Shown here: piece after piece, positions 1-8,648 of the stretch
How the letters are laid out: each line of letters starts with the position of its first letter
Numbering within the stretch: the stretch's first letter is position 1
From: Streptomyces sp. F001
Lineage (GTDB): Bacteria > Actinomycetota > Actinomycetes > Streptomycetales > Streptomycetaceae
Direction of reading: 5' to 3'
Assembly (NCBI RefSeq): GCF_004187715.1
Contig: NZ_QZWF01000020.1
Location: forward strand, 42,569 to 106,568
Length of the DNA: 64,000 nt
Translations under genes and position numbers: made by a program
Notes under the pieces: model-generated
Databases searched by the model: none
The model's input: only the letters and a program-made list of their open reading frames with translations
Told to the model about the DNA's origin: nothing

Positions 1-1076
1 CGTTCGTGCAGTTCCTGTCGTCGGTCGCCGCGGCGGCGGTGCTGATCGCGGGTGCCGGGCGGGTCGAGGCGGTCACGCTGACCGCGGGCGCGCTGGTCGC
101 GTACCTGCTGTACATCGACCTGTTCTTCGCCCCCGTGCAGCAGCTCTCCCAGGTCTTCGACGGCTACCAGCAGGCGTCCGTCTCGCTCGGCCGTATCCAG
201 GAGCTGCTGCAGGAGCCGACGTCCACGAAGCCGGCCGGCGAACCCCGCGACGTCCGCTCCCTGCGCGGCGACATCGCCTTCGAGGACGTGCACTTCGCCT
301 ACGGGGACGAGGAGGAGGCCCTCAGCGGCATCGACCTGACCGTCCCCGCCGGGCAGACCGTCGCGTTCGTCGGCGAGACCGGCGCGGGCAAGTCGACCCT
401 CGTCAAACTGGTGGCACGGTTCTACGACCCCACCAGCGGCCGGGTCACCGTCGACGGCCAGGACCTGCGGGCCCTCGACCTCACCTCGTACCGGCACCGT
501 CTCGGCGTCGTCCCGCAGGAGGCGTACCTCTTCCCCGGCACCGTCCGCGACGCCATCGCCTACGGCCGCCCGGACGCCACCGACGCCGAGGTGGAGGCGG
601 CGGCCCGCGCGGTGGGCGCACACGAGATGATCGCCACGCTGGAGGGCGGCTACCTCCACGAGGTAGCCGAGCGCGGCCGCAACCTCTCCGCCGGGCAACG
701 GCAGTTGATCGCGCTGGCCCGCGCCGAGCTGGTCGACCCGGACGTGCTGCTCCTCGACGAGGCGACGGCCGCACTGGACCTGGCGACGGAGGCACAGGTC
801 AACCAGGCGACGGACCGGCTGGCAGGGCGTCGTACGGCCCGCCCGTCGCCCGACCACCACCCCTCATCGAGCGCTTACGCGCGCACCACCTTGATTGTGG
901 CGCACCGGCTGACCACCGCCGCCCGGGCCGACCGGGTCGTGGTGATGGACCACGGCCGCGTCGTGGAGGACGGCACACACGAGGAACTGCTGGCGCGCGG
1001 CGGACAATACGCCGAACTGTGGCGGACGTTCGTCGGTGCACCGGAGCCGGAGGAGCCGGTAGCCGCGTCTCATTGA
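1..1076 (+). CDS. ABC transporter permease/ATP-binding protein, 3' part
   Basis: This is the C-terminal part of a fused exporter-type ABC protein; the reading frame is already open at base 1, so the true start lies upstream and the GTG at 6 is internal. The first ~70 residues are the last membrane helices of an ABC_membrane domain (ending VSLGRIQELL). The ATPase follows, with Walker A GETGAGKST at about residue 122, signature LSAGQRQ and Walker B VLLLDEATAALD, then the switch histidine in IVAHRL. Such half-transporters work as dimers, often as heterodimers encoded by adjacent genes, and export drugs, lipids or peptides; the substrate cannot be told. A 17-residue stretch (bases 834-884) that I do not expect in the family sits directly before the H-loop strand. 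Confidence 0.93.
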   Translation, partial: FVQFLSSVAAAAVLIAGAGRVEAVTLTAGALVAYLLYIDLFFAPVQQLSQVFDGYQQASVSLGRIQELLQEPTSTKPAGEPRDVRSLRGDIAFEDVHFAYGDEEEALSGIDLTVPAGQTVAFVGETGAGKSTLVKLVARFYDPTSGRVTVDGQDLRALDLTSYRHRLGVVPQEAYLFPGTVRDAIAYGRPDATDAEVEAAARAVGAHEMIATLEGGYLHEVAERGRNLSAGQRQLIALARAELVDPDVLLLDEATAALDLATEAQVNQATDRLAGRRTARPSPDHHPSSSAYARTTLIVAHRLTTAARADRVVVMDHGRVVEDGTHEELLARGGQYAELWRTFVGAPEPEEPVAASH

Positions 1077-1156
1077 CGGTCGTGCAACCATCCGACATAC
1101 GTCGTGCGTCCGTACACCCGTACGCCATGTGTCGCGGTACGGGAGGGACGGGCGAA

Positions 1157-1549
1157 GTGGACAAGGGAGCGACAGGGATACGGCGGGGGCTCGCGCTCGG
1201 CATGGCCGTACTGACCGCGTCCGGACTGCTCGCACTCGCGGCACCGGCCGAGGCACAGGCGGCCGCCTCCTGCACCGGCCGCAAGGTCAGGACCCTCCCT
1301 TTCTCCACCGGCACCGTGCACGTCTACAAGCAGGGCCGCTACGTCTGCGCCGTCACGCTGGCCAAGAACCCCGGCCGCGAGCGGACGATGTCGGCCAGCG
1401 TGCAGGCGCGCGGCCACCGCCCGGTGGTCCGCAAGGACAAGCGCACCCGCCGCATCAGCACGCCGCTCGTGTACGTGGGGAACCGGTGCGTGTGGGTCAA
1501 GGGCTCGGTGAGCGGGGGCTCGGTGAGTTCGGGCTGGATCCTGTGCTGA
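1157..1549 (+). CDS. Small secreted protein of unknown function
   Basis: A 130-residue protein read from GTG 1157, preceded by a GGGAGGGACGGG ribosome-binding region. The open frame extends further upstream, but that part overlaps the ABC gene and has no better start. An N-terminal signal peptide (hydrophobic LALGMAVLTASGLLALAAP, then AEAQA) points to Sec export. The mature part is ~90 residues, basic, with cysteines near its start, middle and end (one is the last residue), which suggests disulphides. I recognise no domain. It probably has its own transcript, since it lies about 80 bp after the ABC gene and 95 bp before the peptidase. Confidence 0.7.
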   Translation: MDKGATGIRRGLALGMAVLTASGLLALAAPAEAQAAASCTGRKVRTLPFSTGTVHVYKQGRYVCAVTLAKNPGRERTMSASVQARGHRPVVRKDKRTRRISTPLVYVGNRCVWVKGSVSGGSVSSGWILC

Positions 1550-1644
1550 ACCCCTGGTCAGGCGTGCGTGCCTGAAACCCCTCTGGTGTGAACGGAGTTG
1601 CTCCGATAGCTTCCGGCGCACATCTGTTCTCACAGGGAGGGTGC

Positions 1645-3063
1645 ATGCGCAAGGCGCTCAGATGGCTGCTCGCGCTCACCGTGCTCATAGGCACGTTGAG
1701 CACGGCGGGGGCGGCCACCGCCGCTCAGCCGGAGGCCACGGATATCAAGGACCGGCTGCTCTCCATACCGGGGATGCGGCTGGTCGAGGAGAAGCCGTAC
1801 ACCGGCTACCGCTTCTTCGTCCTCAACTACACCCAGCCGATCGACCACCGCAGGCCCTCCAAGGGCACGTTCGAGCAGCGGATCACCGTGCTGCACAAGG
1901 ACGTCTCCCGCCCGACGGTCTTCTACACCGGCGGCTACAACGTCTCCACGAACCCCAGCCGCCGCGAGCCGACGCAGATCGTGGACGGCAACCAGGTCTC
2001 CATGGAGTACCGCTTCTTCACCCCGTCCCGGCCCAGCCCGGCCGACTGGACGAAGCTGGACATCTGGCAGGCCGCCAGCGACCAGCACCGCATCTTCAAG
2101 GCGCTCAAGCCCATCTACGACAAGAAGTGGATTTCCACGGGCGGTTCGAAGGGCGGCATGACCGCCACGTACTACGAGCGCTTCTACCCGCGCGACATGG
2201 ACGGCGTCGTCGCCTACGTCGCCCCCAACGACGTCGTGAACAAGGAGGACTCGGCGTACGACGAGTTCTTCGCGCACGTCGGCACCGAGGAGTGCCGCGA
2301 CCGGCTGAACGGCGTCCAGCGCGAGGCGCTCGTGCGCCGGGAGCCGATGGAGCAGAAGTACGCGGCGTACGCGGCCGAGAACGGCTACACCTTCAACACC
2401 GTCGGCAGCCTCGACAAGGCCTACGAGGCCACGGTGCTCGACTACGTGTGGGGCTTCTGGCAGTACAGCCTGCTGTCCGACTGCGACACGATCCCCGCGG
2501 ACGCGAAGAACGCCACCGACGAGGAGATCTGGAACTCGATCGACACGATCGCCGGGTTCTCCTTCTACACGGACCAGGGCCTGGAGCCGTACACGCCGTA
2601 CTACTACCAGGCGGGCACGCAGCTGGGCGCGCCGACGATCGGGTTCCCGCACATCGAGAAGAAGTACATCCGCTACGGCTACCTGCCGCCGCGCTACTTC
2701 GTGCCGCGGGACATCGAGATGCGCTTCCAGCCGGGTGTGATGCGGGACGTGGACAGCTGGGTCCGCCACAACGCGCACCAGATGCTCTTCGTCTACGGCG
2801 AGAACGACCCGTGGGGTGCCGAGCCGTTCCGCCTCGGCAAGGGCGCGCGTGACGCGTACGTCTTCACCGCCCCCGGCGCCAACCACGGCGCCAACGTGGC
2901 CGGCCTCGTCGCCGACGAGAAGGCGCTCGCCACGGCAAAGATCCTGAAGTGGGCGGGCGTCGCGTCCGCCACCGTCCAGTCGGACCCGGCGGCGGCCAAG
3001 CCGCTGGCCAAGTACGACGCGAAGCTGGACAAGCGCGGCGCGGAGCGGACCCTGCGTCCGTAA
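1645..3063 (+). CDS. Secreted tripeptidyl aminopeptidase (peptidase S37 family)
   Basis: A 472-residue secreted serine peptidase. The start at ATG 1645 follows a CAGGGAGGG ribosome-binding site and gives a clean signal peptide (MRKALRWLLALTVLIGTL, cleavage near AATAA). The mature protein has the features of Streptomyces S37 prolyl/tripeptidyl aminopeptidases: the N-terminal NYTQPIDH strand region, the nucleophile motif GGSKGG around residue 168, and a C-terminal GENDPWG region and NHGAN segment that should provide Asp and His of the triad. Enzymes of this family trim N-terminal tripeptides outside the cell and help mature secreted proteins such as transglutaminase and protease inhibitors. It seems monocistronic, with a hairpin just after the stop. 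Confidence 0.9.
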   Translation: MRKALRWLLALTVLIGTLSTAGAATAAQPEATDIKDRLLSIPGMRLVEEKPYTGYRFFVLNYTQPIDHRRPSKGTFEQRITVLHKDVSRPTVFYTGGYNVSTNPSRREPTQIVDGNQVSMEYRFFTPSRPSPADWTKLDIWQAASDQHRIFKALKPIYDKKWISTGGSKGGMTATYYERFYPRDMDGVVAYVAPNDVVNKEDSAYDEFFAHVGTEECRDRLNGVQREALVRREPMEQKYAAYAAENGYTFNTVGSLDKAYEATVLDYVWGFWQYSLLSDCDTIPADAKNATDEEIWNSIDTIAGFSFYTDQGLEPYTPYYYQAGTQLGAPTIGFPHIEKKYIRYGYLPPRYFVPRDIEMRFQPGVMRDVDSWVRHNAHQMLFVYGENDPWGAEPFRLGKGARDAYVFTAPGANHGANVAGLVADEKALATAKILKWAGVASATVQSDPAAAKPLAKYDAKLDKRGAERTLRP

Positions 3064-3084
3064 CCCGTGCAACCCCGGTGCTGT

Positions 3085-3112
3085 GCCCGCCCGTCGACTA
3101 CAGCGGGCGGGC
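3085..3112. terminator. Hairpin between convergent genes
   Basis: A perfect 9-bp stem (GCCCGCCCG / CGGGCGGGC) with a 10-nt loop lies between the convergent peptidase and lipoprotein genes and covers the lipoprotein stop codon at 3098-3100. There is no T-run, as is usual in Streptomyces, so it could end transcription from both sides. Confidence 0.6.
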
Positions 3113-3733
3113 GCAGCCCACCGGGTTCTCGCCGCCCAGTTCGACGTAAAGGGCCGTCGACGCCGGGCAGTCGGTGCGGGTGGCGACGGCCTCGGTCACC
3201 TCGTACTCCGGCTGCTGCTTGCCCCTGCCGTTGCACGCGGTCTCCCGGACCTGGCCGCCGCCGGAGTCGTAGACACAGTCGCCGACGATGGTGCGGGGGC
3301 CGCCCCCGCCGCCGGGATCGCCGGGGTGCGGCGGCTGGAGTTTGCGCATACAGGCGTAGCCCTGCGGGACCGCGCCGTCGCCGTCCTCGTCGTGCGAGGG
3401 GCGCTGTTCGCTGATGTGCAGCACGAAGTCCGTGGTCGCCGGGCACGGCGGCCCCTCGCTCACCCTGCCGTCGTGCCGCGCCACGACCCGCGCCGCCGCC
3501 CGCTCACTGGTGCAGGAGACCTCGGTGAAGCTGCTCGTACCGAAGGAACTGCACTCGTCCACCGCGAGGAACACCGCCCCGAACCCGGAGGGCCGCATCG
3601 CCGAGGCCGACGCCGTCCCCCCAGCGCCCGGCGGATCGTCCTCGGACCCCCCGTTCGCGGGCGCCTGACAGCCCATCAGTACGGCCGCCAGCAGGACCGG
3701 CAGAGCAGCCCCCACCGCACTTTTCCCACGCAT
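3098..3733 (-). CDS. Putative lipoprotein of unknown function
   Basis: A 211-residue exported protein. ATG 3733 is preferred over ATG 3739 because the GGTGGGGGGA ribosome-binding site lies 7 nt upstream of it. The N-terminus ends in a lipobox (AAVLMGC), so the cysteine is probably lipidated and the protein held on the outer face of the membrane. The mature part starts with a low-complexity Gly/Ser/Ala linker and contains many spaced cysteines (CSSF, SCTS, PCPATTD, CMRK, DCVYD, TACN, DCPAS, CARPL) that likely pair. Two similar segments (CPATTDFVLHIS and CPASTALYVELG) suggest an internal duplication. I recognise no known domain. Confidence 0.75.
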   Translation of the reverse strand: MRGKSAVGAALPVLLAAVLMGCQAPANGGSEDDPPGAGGTASASAMRPSGFGAVFLAVDECSSFGTSSFTEVSCTSERAAARVVARHDGRVSEGPPCPATTDFVLHISEQRPSHDEDGDGAVPQGYACMRKLQPPHPGDPGGGGGPRTIVGDCVYDSGGGQVRETACNGRGKQQPEYEVTEAVATRTDCPASTALYVELGGENPVGCARPL

Positions 3734-3864
3734 GGTCATTCCCCCCACCCCCGTCCAGCGTGACCCGCCGCGGCGGGCCCACGCCAGACAAGCAGGGTGC
3801 TTTGCGCACGTTGGGGGTGTTGCTTCGGGTGTGCGGCGTACGGCGCCCTACGTCCAATTGACGG

Positions 3865-5694
3865 CTAGTACGTCAGCCCGTGTCCGATGGGATACAGCAC
3901 CCGCGCCGGATCGTCGGCCCGCTGCACCGGCACCGGCAGCTTCCCGCGCGGCTCCACCCGCCCGGCGATCACCCGGGCGGCCGCCCGCAGCTCGACGTCC
4001 GTCCAGGAGTACGCGGCCAGGTAGGCGCGCACCCCGGGGAGTCGGGCCACGTCGTACGGATTGCGGACCGCCACCGCGACCACCGGCTTCCCGGTCGCCA
4101 GCAGCCGCTCGACCAGCGTCTTCTGTGCGCTGCTCGCCGTGACGTTGTACGTGCCGACCACCACGGCGTCCGCGTCCCCGGCCGCCGTCACGGCCTGGTC
4201 GATGGCCGTCGCCGACGGATTGATGCCGGTCGACAGCGGGGTCGCCGTAAAGCCCAGCTCGGTCAGGGCGCCCGCGAGCACACCGGTGGGCGGGCCCGTG
4301 GTGCCCGACGGCGAGGCCGGGTCGGCGCCGACGACGAGCAGCCGGGGATGCTCGCGCCGGGACAGCGGCAGCAGCCGCCCCTCGTTGACGAGCAGGGTCG
4401 TCGTGCGCTCGGCGATCCGGTCGGCCGCCGCCAGGTGCGCCTTCGTGCCCACCGTGCGGTCGACGCCGCGCGCGCTGACGTACGGATCGTCGAACAGCCC
4501 CAGCTTCGCCTTCAGCCGCAGCACCCGCAGGATCGACTCGTCGAGCCGCTCCTCGGTCAGCTCGCCGTCCTGCACGGCCCCCAGGACCGCGTTCCAGGCG
4601 ACGTCCAGCTTGGGTGCGTTGAGCAGCAGGTCCACGCCCGCCTTCAGCGCCAGCACCGGCACCCGGTCGTCGCCGTACTTCGTCCGTACGCCCGCCATGT
4701 CGAGGGCGTCGGTGACCACGACGCCGTCGTAGCCGAGCTGCTCGCGCAGGATGCCGGTGAGGATGGGGCGGGAGAGGGTGGCCGGGTCGCCGGAGTCGTC
4801 CAGCGCGGGGACCAGGATGTGCGCGGTCATGATGGAGTCGATGCCGGCCTCGATCGCCGCGCGGAAGGGCGGAGCATCGAGCGTCTCCCACTGTTCCCGG
4901 GTGTGCTTGATGGTGGGGAAGCCGTAGTGGCTGTCGACCTCGGTGTCGCCGTGCCCGGGGAAGTGCTTGGCGGTCGCCGCGACCTTCGAGCGCTGGTATC
5001 CGGCGACCTCGGCGGCGACGAGGCCGGCCACCGCGGCCGGATCCGCGCCGAAGGAGCGGACGCCGATGACCGGGTTGGCGGGATTGACGTTCACGTCGGC
5101 GACCGGCGTGTAGTCCTGCTGGATGCCCATCGCGCGCAGTTCCTCGCCCGCGATCCGGCCGAGCGTACGGGCGTCGGAGCGGGAGCCGCCGGCGCCCATC
5201 GCCATCGCGCCCGGGAACAGAGTGGCCGGCTTGCCCACGCGGGCGACGATGCCGTGCTCCTGGTCGGTGGAGACGAGCGCGGGCAGTCCGCGCGGCAGTG
5301 CGAGGGACGCCCGCTGGATGCCGTTGGAGAGGTCGGCGATCTGGTGCGGGTCGCGGGTGTTGTGCGCCCACACGAAGTAGATGACGCCGCCCAGGCGGTA
5401 CTTGGCGATCAGCTCGGCGGCCGTCCGCACGCCGAACTCCCTGAGGTTGGCGTCGATGTCGGCCTGGTCGGGGGCGGTCGCCGAGTGACCGTAGACCCGG
5501 GAGACGAAGAGCTGGCCGACCTTCTCCTCCAACGTCATACGGGAGATGAGGCGGCGCAGCGGGCGGTCGTCGGCGCGGGCGTGGGCGCGGGGGCCGACCG
5601 TGAGGGCCGCGGTCACGCCCGCGGTGGCGGCGAGGACAGTGCGTCTGGAGGGGATCGCGGTGTTTCCCGTGCTTCCCGTGCTGGTGTGGTGCAC
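3865..5694 (-). CDS. Secreted glycoside hydrolase family 3 (beta-N-acetylhexosaminidase type)
   Basis: A 609-residue exported GH3 enzyme. GTG 5694 has GGAAGGA six bases upstream and is followed by a Tat-type signal (SRRTVLAATAGVTAALTVG). The (beta/alpha)8 domain carries MTLEEKVGQLF near its start, the KHFPGHGDTEVDSH loop that in NagZ-like enzymes holds the His-Asp acid/base dyad, and VVTDALDM with the nucleophile Asp. A C-terminal alpha/beta sandwich domain runs from about residue 395 (RTTTLLVNEGRLLPL). Likely substrates are N-acetylglucosamine-containing glycans such as chitin or peptidoglycan fragments. It appears monocistronic, with an inverted repeat upstream. Confidence 0.92.
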   Translation of the reverse strand: MHHTSTGSTGNTAIPSRRTVLAATAGVTAALTVGPRAHARADDRPLRRLISRMTLEEKVGQLFVSRVYGHSATAPDQADIDANLREFGVRTAAELIAKYRLGGVIYFVWAHNTRDPHQIADLSNGIQRASLALPRGLPALVSTDQEHGIVARVGKPATLFPGAMAMGAGGSRSDARTLGRIAGEELRAMGIQQDYTPVADVNVNPANPVIGVRSFGADPAAVAGLVAAEVAGYQRSKVAATAKHFPGHGDTEVDSHYGFPTIKHTREQWETLDAPPFRAAIEAGIDSIMTAHILVPALDDSGDPATLSRPILTGILREQLGYDGVVVTDALDMAGVRTKYGDDRVPVLALKAGVDLLLNAPKLDVAWNAVLGAVQDGELTEERLDESILRVLRLKAKLGLFDDPYVSARGVDRTVGTKAHLAAADRIAERTTTLLVNEGRLLPLSRREHPRLLVVGADPASPSGTTGPPTGVLAGALTELGFTATPLSTGINPSATAIDQAVTAAGDADAVVVGTYNVTASSAQKTLVERLLATGKPVVAVAVRNPYDVARLPGVRAYLAAYSWTDVELRAAARVIAGRVEPRGKLPVPVQRADDPARVLYPIGHGLTY

Positions 5695-5725
5695 GTGCGC
5701 TCCTTCCGGAGGAGGTCCGCTGAAG

Positions 5726-5762
5726 GAAACTTCCAAAGTGCCACCAATATCCGGGAAGTTTC
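5726..5762. promoter_or_regulatory. Inverted repeat upstream of the GH3 gene
   Basis: GAAACTTCC (5726-5734) and GGAAGTTTC (5754-5762) are exact reverse complements, 28 bp apart centre to centre, 32 bp upstream of the GH3 start. Each arm is itself close to the GAAANTTTC-like half-palindromes used by LacI-family repressors of polysaccharide-hydrolase genes in Streptomyces. It is therefore a candidate operator for the glycosidase; the regulator is unknown. Confidence 0.45.
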
Positions 5763-6030
5763 TGCCGGTCAAGGGGACGCACAGGGAAGGGGCGAGGGGC
5801 CGCCATCGGCGCATGGGAGGGGGGCGCGCCGATGGCGGCGGGGTGCCGGCCGCGGTACGGCGGAGAGGGTGGTCAGCGTTCGCAGCCAGCAGCGAGGCCG
5901 ACACCGCACCGAGGAGACTCATCCGGCAGCCTGGCCCTTGGACGACAGCGGTACGGGGCGGGTTCCCATTCCGCACGGTTTCAGGGAAGTTGGGCACTCC
6001 GCCGCAGGGACCCTCCGGAGCAGTGGCCGG

Positions 6031-6831
6031 TCACGCCGAGTCGTTGAGGAGGCGTCCGAGGTGGTCCCGGCCTCCGTCCAGCAGACCGGGAAGCGGCGCG
6101 GCCGCCTCGTACCAGCGCTTCTCGTACTCCCAGCACAGCCAGCCCTCCCAGCCGTGCCGGGAGAGGATCTCGACGCACTCGGCAAGCGGGAGGACGCCCG
6201 CGCCGAGGGGGAGCGGGGTGGTGTCGGTGGCGGAGGCGATGTCCTTGACCTGGACGTAGCCCAGGTAGGGGGACAGCGCCGCATAGCTCTCCGAGGGCTG
6301 CTCGCCGCCCAGCCAGGTGTGCATCACGTCCCACAGGGCGCCCACCTGGCGGTGGCCGACCTGCCCGAGGACGCGGATCGCGTCGGCGGCGGTGCGGTGC
6401 GAGTCGTGGGTCTCGAGGAGGATGCGCACGCCGGCGTCGGCGGCGTACTCGGCGGCCGTGCCCAGGCGGCGTGCGGCGGTCGCGTCCGCCTCGGCGGGCT
6501 CCTGGTCCGGGCCGCCTCCGGGGAAGACCCGGATGTACGGGGCACCCAGGTCGCGGGCCAGGTCGAGGAGGTCGCGGATCTCGGCGAGCACGGGCCCGTC
6601 GGCGCCCGGCGCGGCCACGCGCGCGTACCCGGCGAGGCCCAGGATCTCGACGCCGGCCGCCTTGAACTCGGCGACCGTGTCGGCCCGTGCGGTGAGATCG
6701 AGGCCGGGGTGGACCGGCTCCTCCGGGTGCGCGCGCAGCTCGACGCCGTGGTAGCCGTGGGCGGCCGCGAGCCGGGCCACCTCCGGTACGGGGAGGCCGG
6801 GGACGCCGAGAGTGGAGAACGCCAGTTTCAT
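6031..6831 (-). CDS. Sugar phosphate isomerase/epimerase (xylose-isomerase-like TIM barrel)
   Basis: A 266-residue AP_endonuc_2-type TIM barrel. ATG 6831 (MKLAFSTLG) is the usual N-terminus of the family; an in-frame start six codons earlier exists, and neither has a strong ribosome-binding site. Metal-binding positions of the family are visible in the order E (HGVELRAHPEE), E and H (LLETHDSHRT), D and H (GALWDVMHTW), and E (CWEYEKRWY). Such enzymes isomerise or epimerise sugars and inosose-type intermediates in the cytosol. It lies apart from the iol cluster and from the second epimerase at 15.9 kb, so its substrate is open. Confidence 0.85.
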   Translation of the reverse strand: MKLAFSTLGVPGLPVPEVARLAAAHGYHGVELRAHPEEPVHPGLDLTARADTVAEFKAAGVEILGLAGYARVAAPGADGPVLAEIRDLLDLARDLGAPYIRVFPGGGPDQEPAEADATAARRLGTAAEYAADAGVRILLETHDSHRTAADAIRVLGQVGHRQVGALWDVMHTWLGGEQPSESYAALSPYLGYVQVKDIASATDTTPLPLGAGVLPLAECVEILSRHGWEGWLCWEYEKRWYEAAAPLPGLLDGGRDHLGRLLNDSA

Positions 6832-6862
6832 GTACCCAGCTTCATACACACCGGCGTTCCCG

Positions 6863-7813
6863 TCACTCCGGGGTCGCGCGCAGATCCAGCCGCCAGTCCT
6901 GGCCGACCAGGTCCTTGCCGAAGGAACGGTGCGGTCTCTCGGCGACCAGGACGAAGCCGTGGCGCTGGTAGATGCCCCGGGCGGCGGTCAGGACGTCGTT
7001 CGTCCACAGCACCAGGTCGCGGTAGCCGACACCGCGGGCGAAGTCCACGACCGCCGTGACGAGCCGGTCCCCGATGCCGAGGCCGCGCGCGTCCGGCTCG
7101 ACGAGCAGAAGCCGCAGCCGGGCGGTGCCGGGCACCTCGTCCCGTACGCACATCACGCACCCCACCGGCCGCCCGGCCAGCTCGGCGATCCACGCCCGCT
7201 CCAGATGCGGATCGTGGTCCTCGGCGAAGTCGGCGACGATCCTCGCCACCAGGCCCTCGTAGTCGGTGTTCCAGCCGAACTCGGTGGCATACAGCGCGCC
7301 GTTGCGCTGCACGATCCAGCCGAGGTCGCCCGGGCCGGGTTCGCGCAGCACGACGTCTTTGGGGTCCTCGGGGACCTCCGGGTGCGCTGCCCGGCCGCCG
7401 CCCAGGATCGTACGGACCGTCCGCATCGCCTCCACGAGCCGCGGCCGGTCCTCCGGCGGCACCGTGGCCAGCAGCGCCCCGACCGTCTCCCGCGCCCGCT
7501 CGTCGAGCAGACCGGCCGCCTCCCGGCCGGGCGCGGTGAGGGTGATACGGCGGCGCCGCGGATCCCGCTCCGACGGTCCGCGCTCGATCAGCCCGTCCTT
7601 CTCGAACCTGTTCAGGATGCGGCTCAGATACCCCGCGTCCAGATGGAGTTCGGCACGCAGATCGGCGGCGTCCGTGCCCGCCGAGTGCGCGAGCTCGTAC
7701 AGGACGCGGGCCTCGGTGAGGGTGTACGGAGCGTAGAGGTGGCGGCCGTAGTCGAGGGCGCCGATGACGTTGGTGTAGAAGCGGTTGAAGGCGCGGATGT
7801 CCTGGACGGTCAT
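6863..7813 (-). CDS. MarR-type regulator fused to a GNAT acetyltransferase
   Basis: A 316-residue fusion. Residues ~1-150 form a MarR winged helix (YTLTEARVLYELAH, DLRAELHLDAGYLSRILNRFEKDGLIER, RRRITLTAPG). Residues ~160-310 form a GNAT domain with the acetyl-CoA loop VEPDARGLGIGDRLV. ATG 7813 is preceded by GGAGGG at 9 nt. This architecture is widespread in actinomycetes; the acetyltransferase substrate is generally unknown and the fused HTH may let the enzyme control its own expression. The gene lies 31 bp upstream of the epimerase stop on the same strand, so cotranscription is possible. Confidence 0.9.
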   Translation of the reverse strand: MTVQDIRAFNRFYTNVIGALDYGRHLYAPYTLTEARVLYELAHSAGTDAADLRAELHLDAGYLSRILNRFEKDGLIERGPSERDPRRRRITLTAPGREAAGLLDERARETVGALLATVPPEDRPRLVEAMRTVRTILGGGRAAHPEVPEDPKDVVLREPGPGDLGWIVQRNGALYATEFGWNTDYEGLVARIVADFAEDHDPHLERAWIAELAGRPVGCVMCVRDEVPGTARLRLLLVEPDARGLGIGDRLVTAVVDFARGVGYRDLVLWTNDVLTAARGIYQRHGFVLVAERPHRSFGKDLVGQDWRLDLRATPE

Positions 7814-7890
7814 GATCGCCGACCCTCCGGATCGTTGACTCAGTCAGAGATACCGTCGGGTTGAGCGTAGGACTCCCGCGCCCCCCGCGG

Positions 7891-8490
7891 CTACCCCTCG
7901 GCGGCCGGCCGGTAGACGCACACGTTCACGCCCGTCTTCCCGGTGACCGTGGAGACCAGCTCGAACGGCCGCTTCCCGCCGTCCTCCGGGAAGATCGACT
8001 TGCCGCCGCCGAGCAGCACCGGCATCACGATCAGCTGGAGCTCGTCCACCAGACCCTCGCTCAGCAGCGTCCGGACCAGCGTGGGGCTGCCCATCATCGC
8101 CAGGTCGCCGCCCTCGGCCGCGCGCAGTTCCCGGATCCGGGCCACGGCCTCGCCGCCGGGGACGAGGGTGGAGTTGTTCCAGGTCAGGTCGGCGTCGGTG
8201 AGGGTGCTGGAAACGACGTACTTCTTGAGGGAGTTCATCTGGTCGGCGAACGGGTCGTCGCCCGCCCGCTCGGGCCACGCCGCGGCCATCGTCTGCCACG
8301 TACGCCGCCCGAACAGCAGCGCCTCGGCCCTGCTCAGCCCCCCGTCGAAGACCGGGCCGAGCACCTCCGGGTCGAAGTACGGATGCGACCAGCCGCCGTG
8401 GGCGAAGCCCCCGTCGGTGTCCTCCTCGGGCCCGCCGGGCGCCTGCACGACTCCGTCGATGCTGATGAACTCGGTGACCACGATGCGCAT
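7891..8490 (-). CDS. Dihydrofolate-reductase-like (RibD C-terminal domain) protein
   Basis: A 199-residue RibD_C/DHFR-fold protein of the YwjB/YyaP kind, starting MRIVVTEFISIDGVVQAPGG. It shows the NADPH-binding signatures GRRTWQTMAAAWP and GGDLAMMGSPTLVRTLLSEGLVDELQLIVMP (shown here as family context, not as an active site). ATG 8490 has AGGAG 12 nt upstream. A GTG at 8499 is the alternative start, with closer spacing. The physiological substrate of these reductases is mostly not known. It has no tight operon partner. Confidence 0.85.
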   Translation of the reverse strand: MRIVVTEFISIDGVVQAPGGPEEDTDGGFAHGGWSHPYFDPEVLGPVFDGGLSRAEALLFGRRTWQTMAAAWPERAGDDPFADQMNSLKKYVVSSTLTDADLTWNNSTLVPGGEAVARIRELRAAEGGDLAMMGSPTLVRTLLSEGLVDELQLIVMPVLLGGGKSIFPEDGGKRPFELVSTVTGKTGVNVCVYRPAAEG

Positions 8491-8648
8491 GGGGCTCACT
8501 CACTCCTGTGTCGGTTCCTGAGCTGACGCCGATGAAGACCGACGCCCCGCCGGAAACTCATCGCCGCCCCGCGAAAAGATCGCGCGACACCGCGTCCACC
8601 GCGCTGCCGGGCACCAGCCTCGCTGCGGAATCCCTCATTCAGTAGTGA

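Noticed and set aside
3880..7059. A 1059-codon plus-strand open frame
   Set aside because: It runs antisense to the GH3 and epimerase genes, has low-complexity Arg/Gly/Val composition and no domain.
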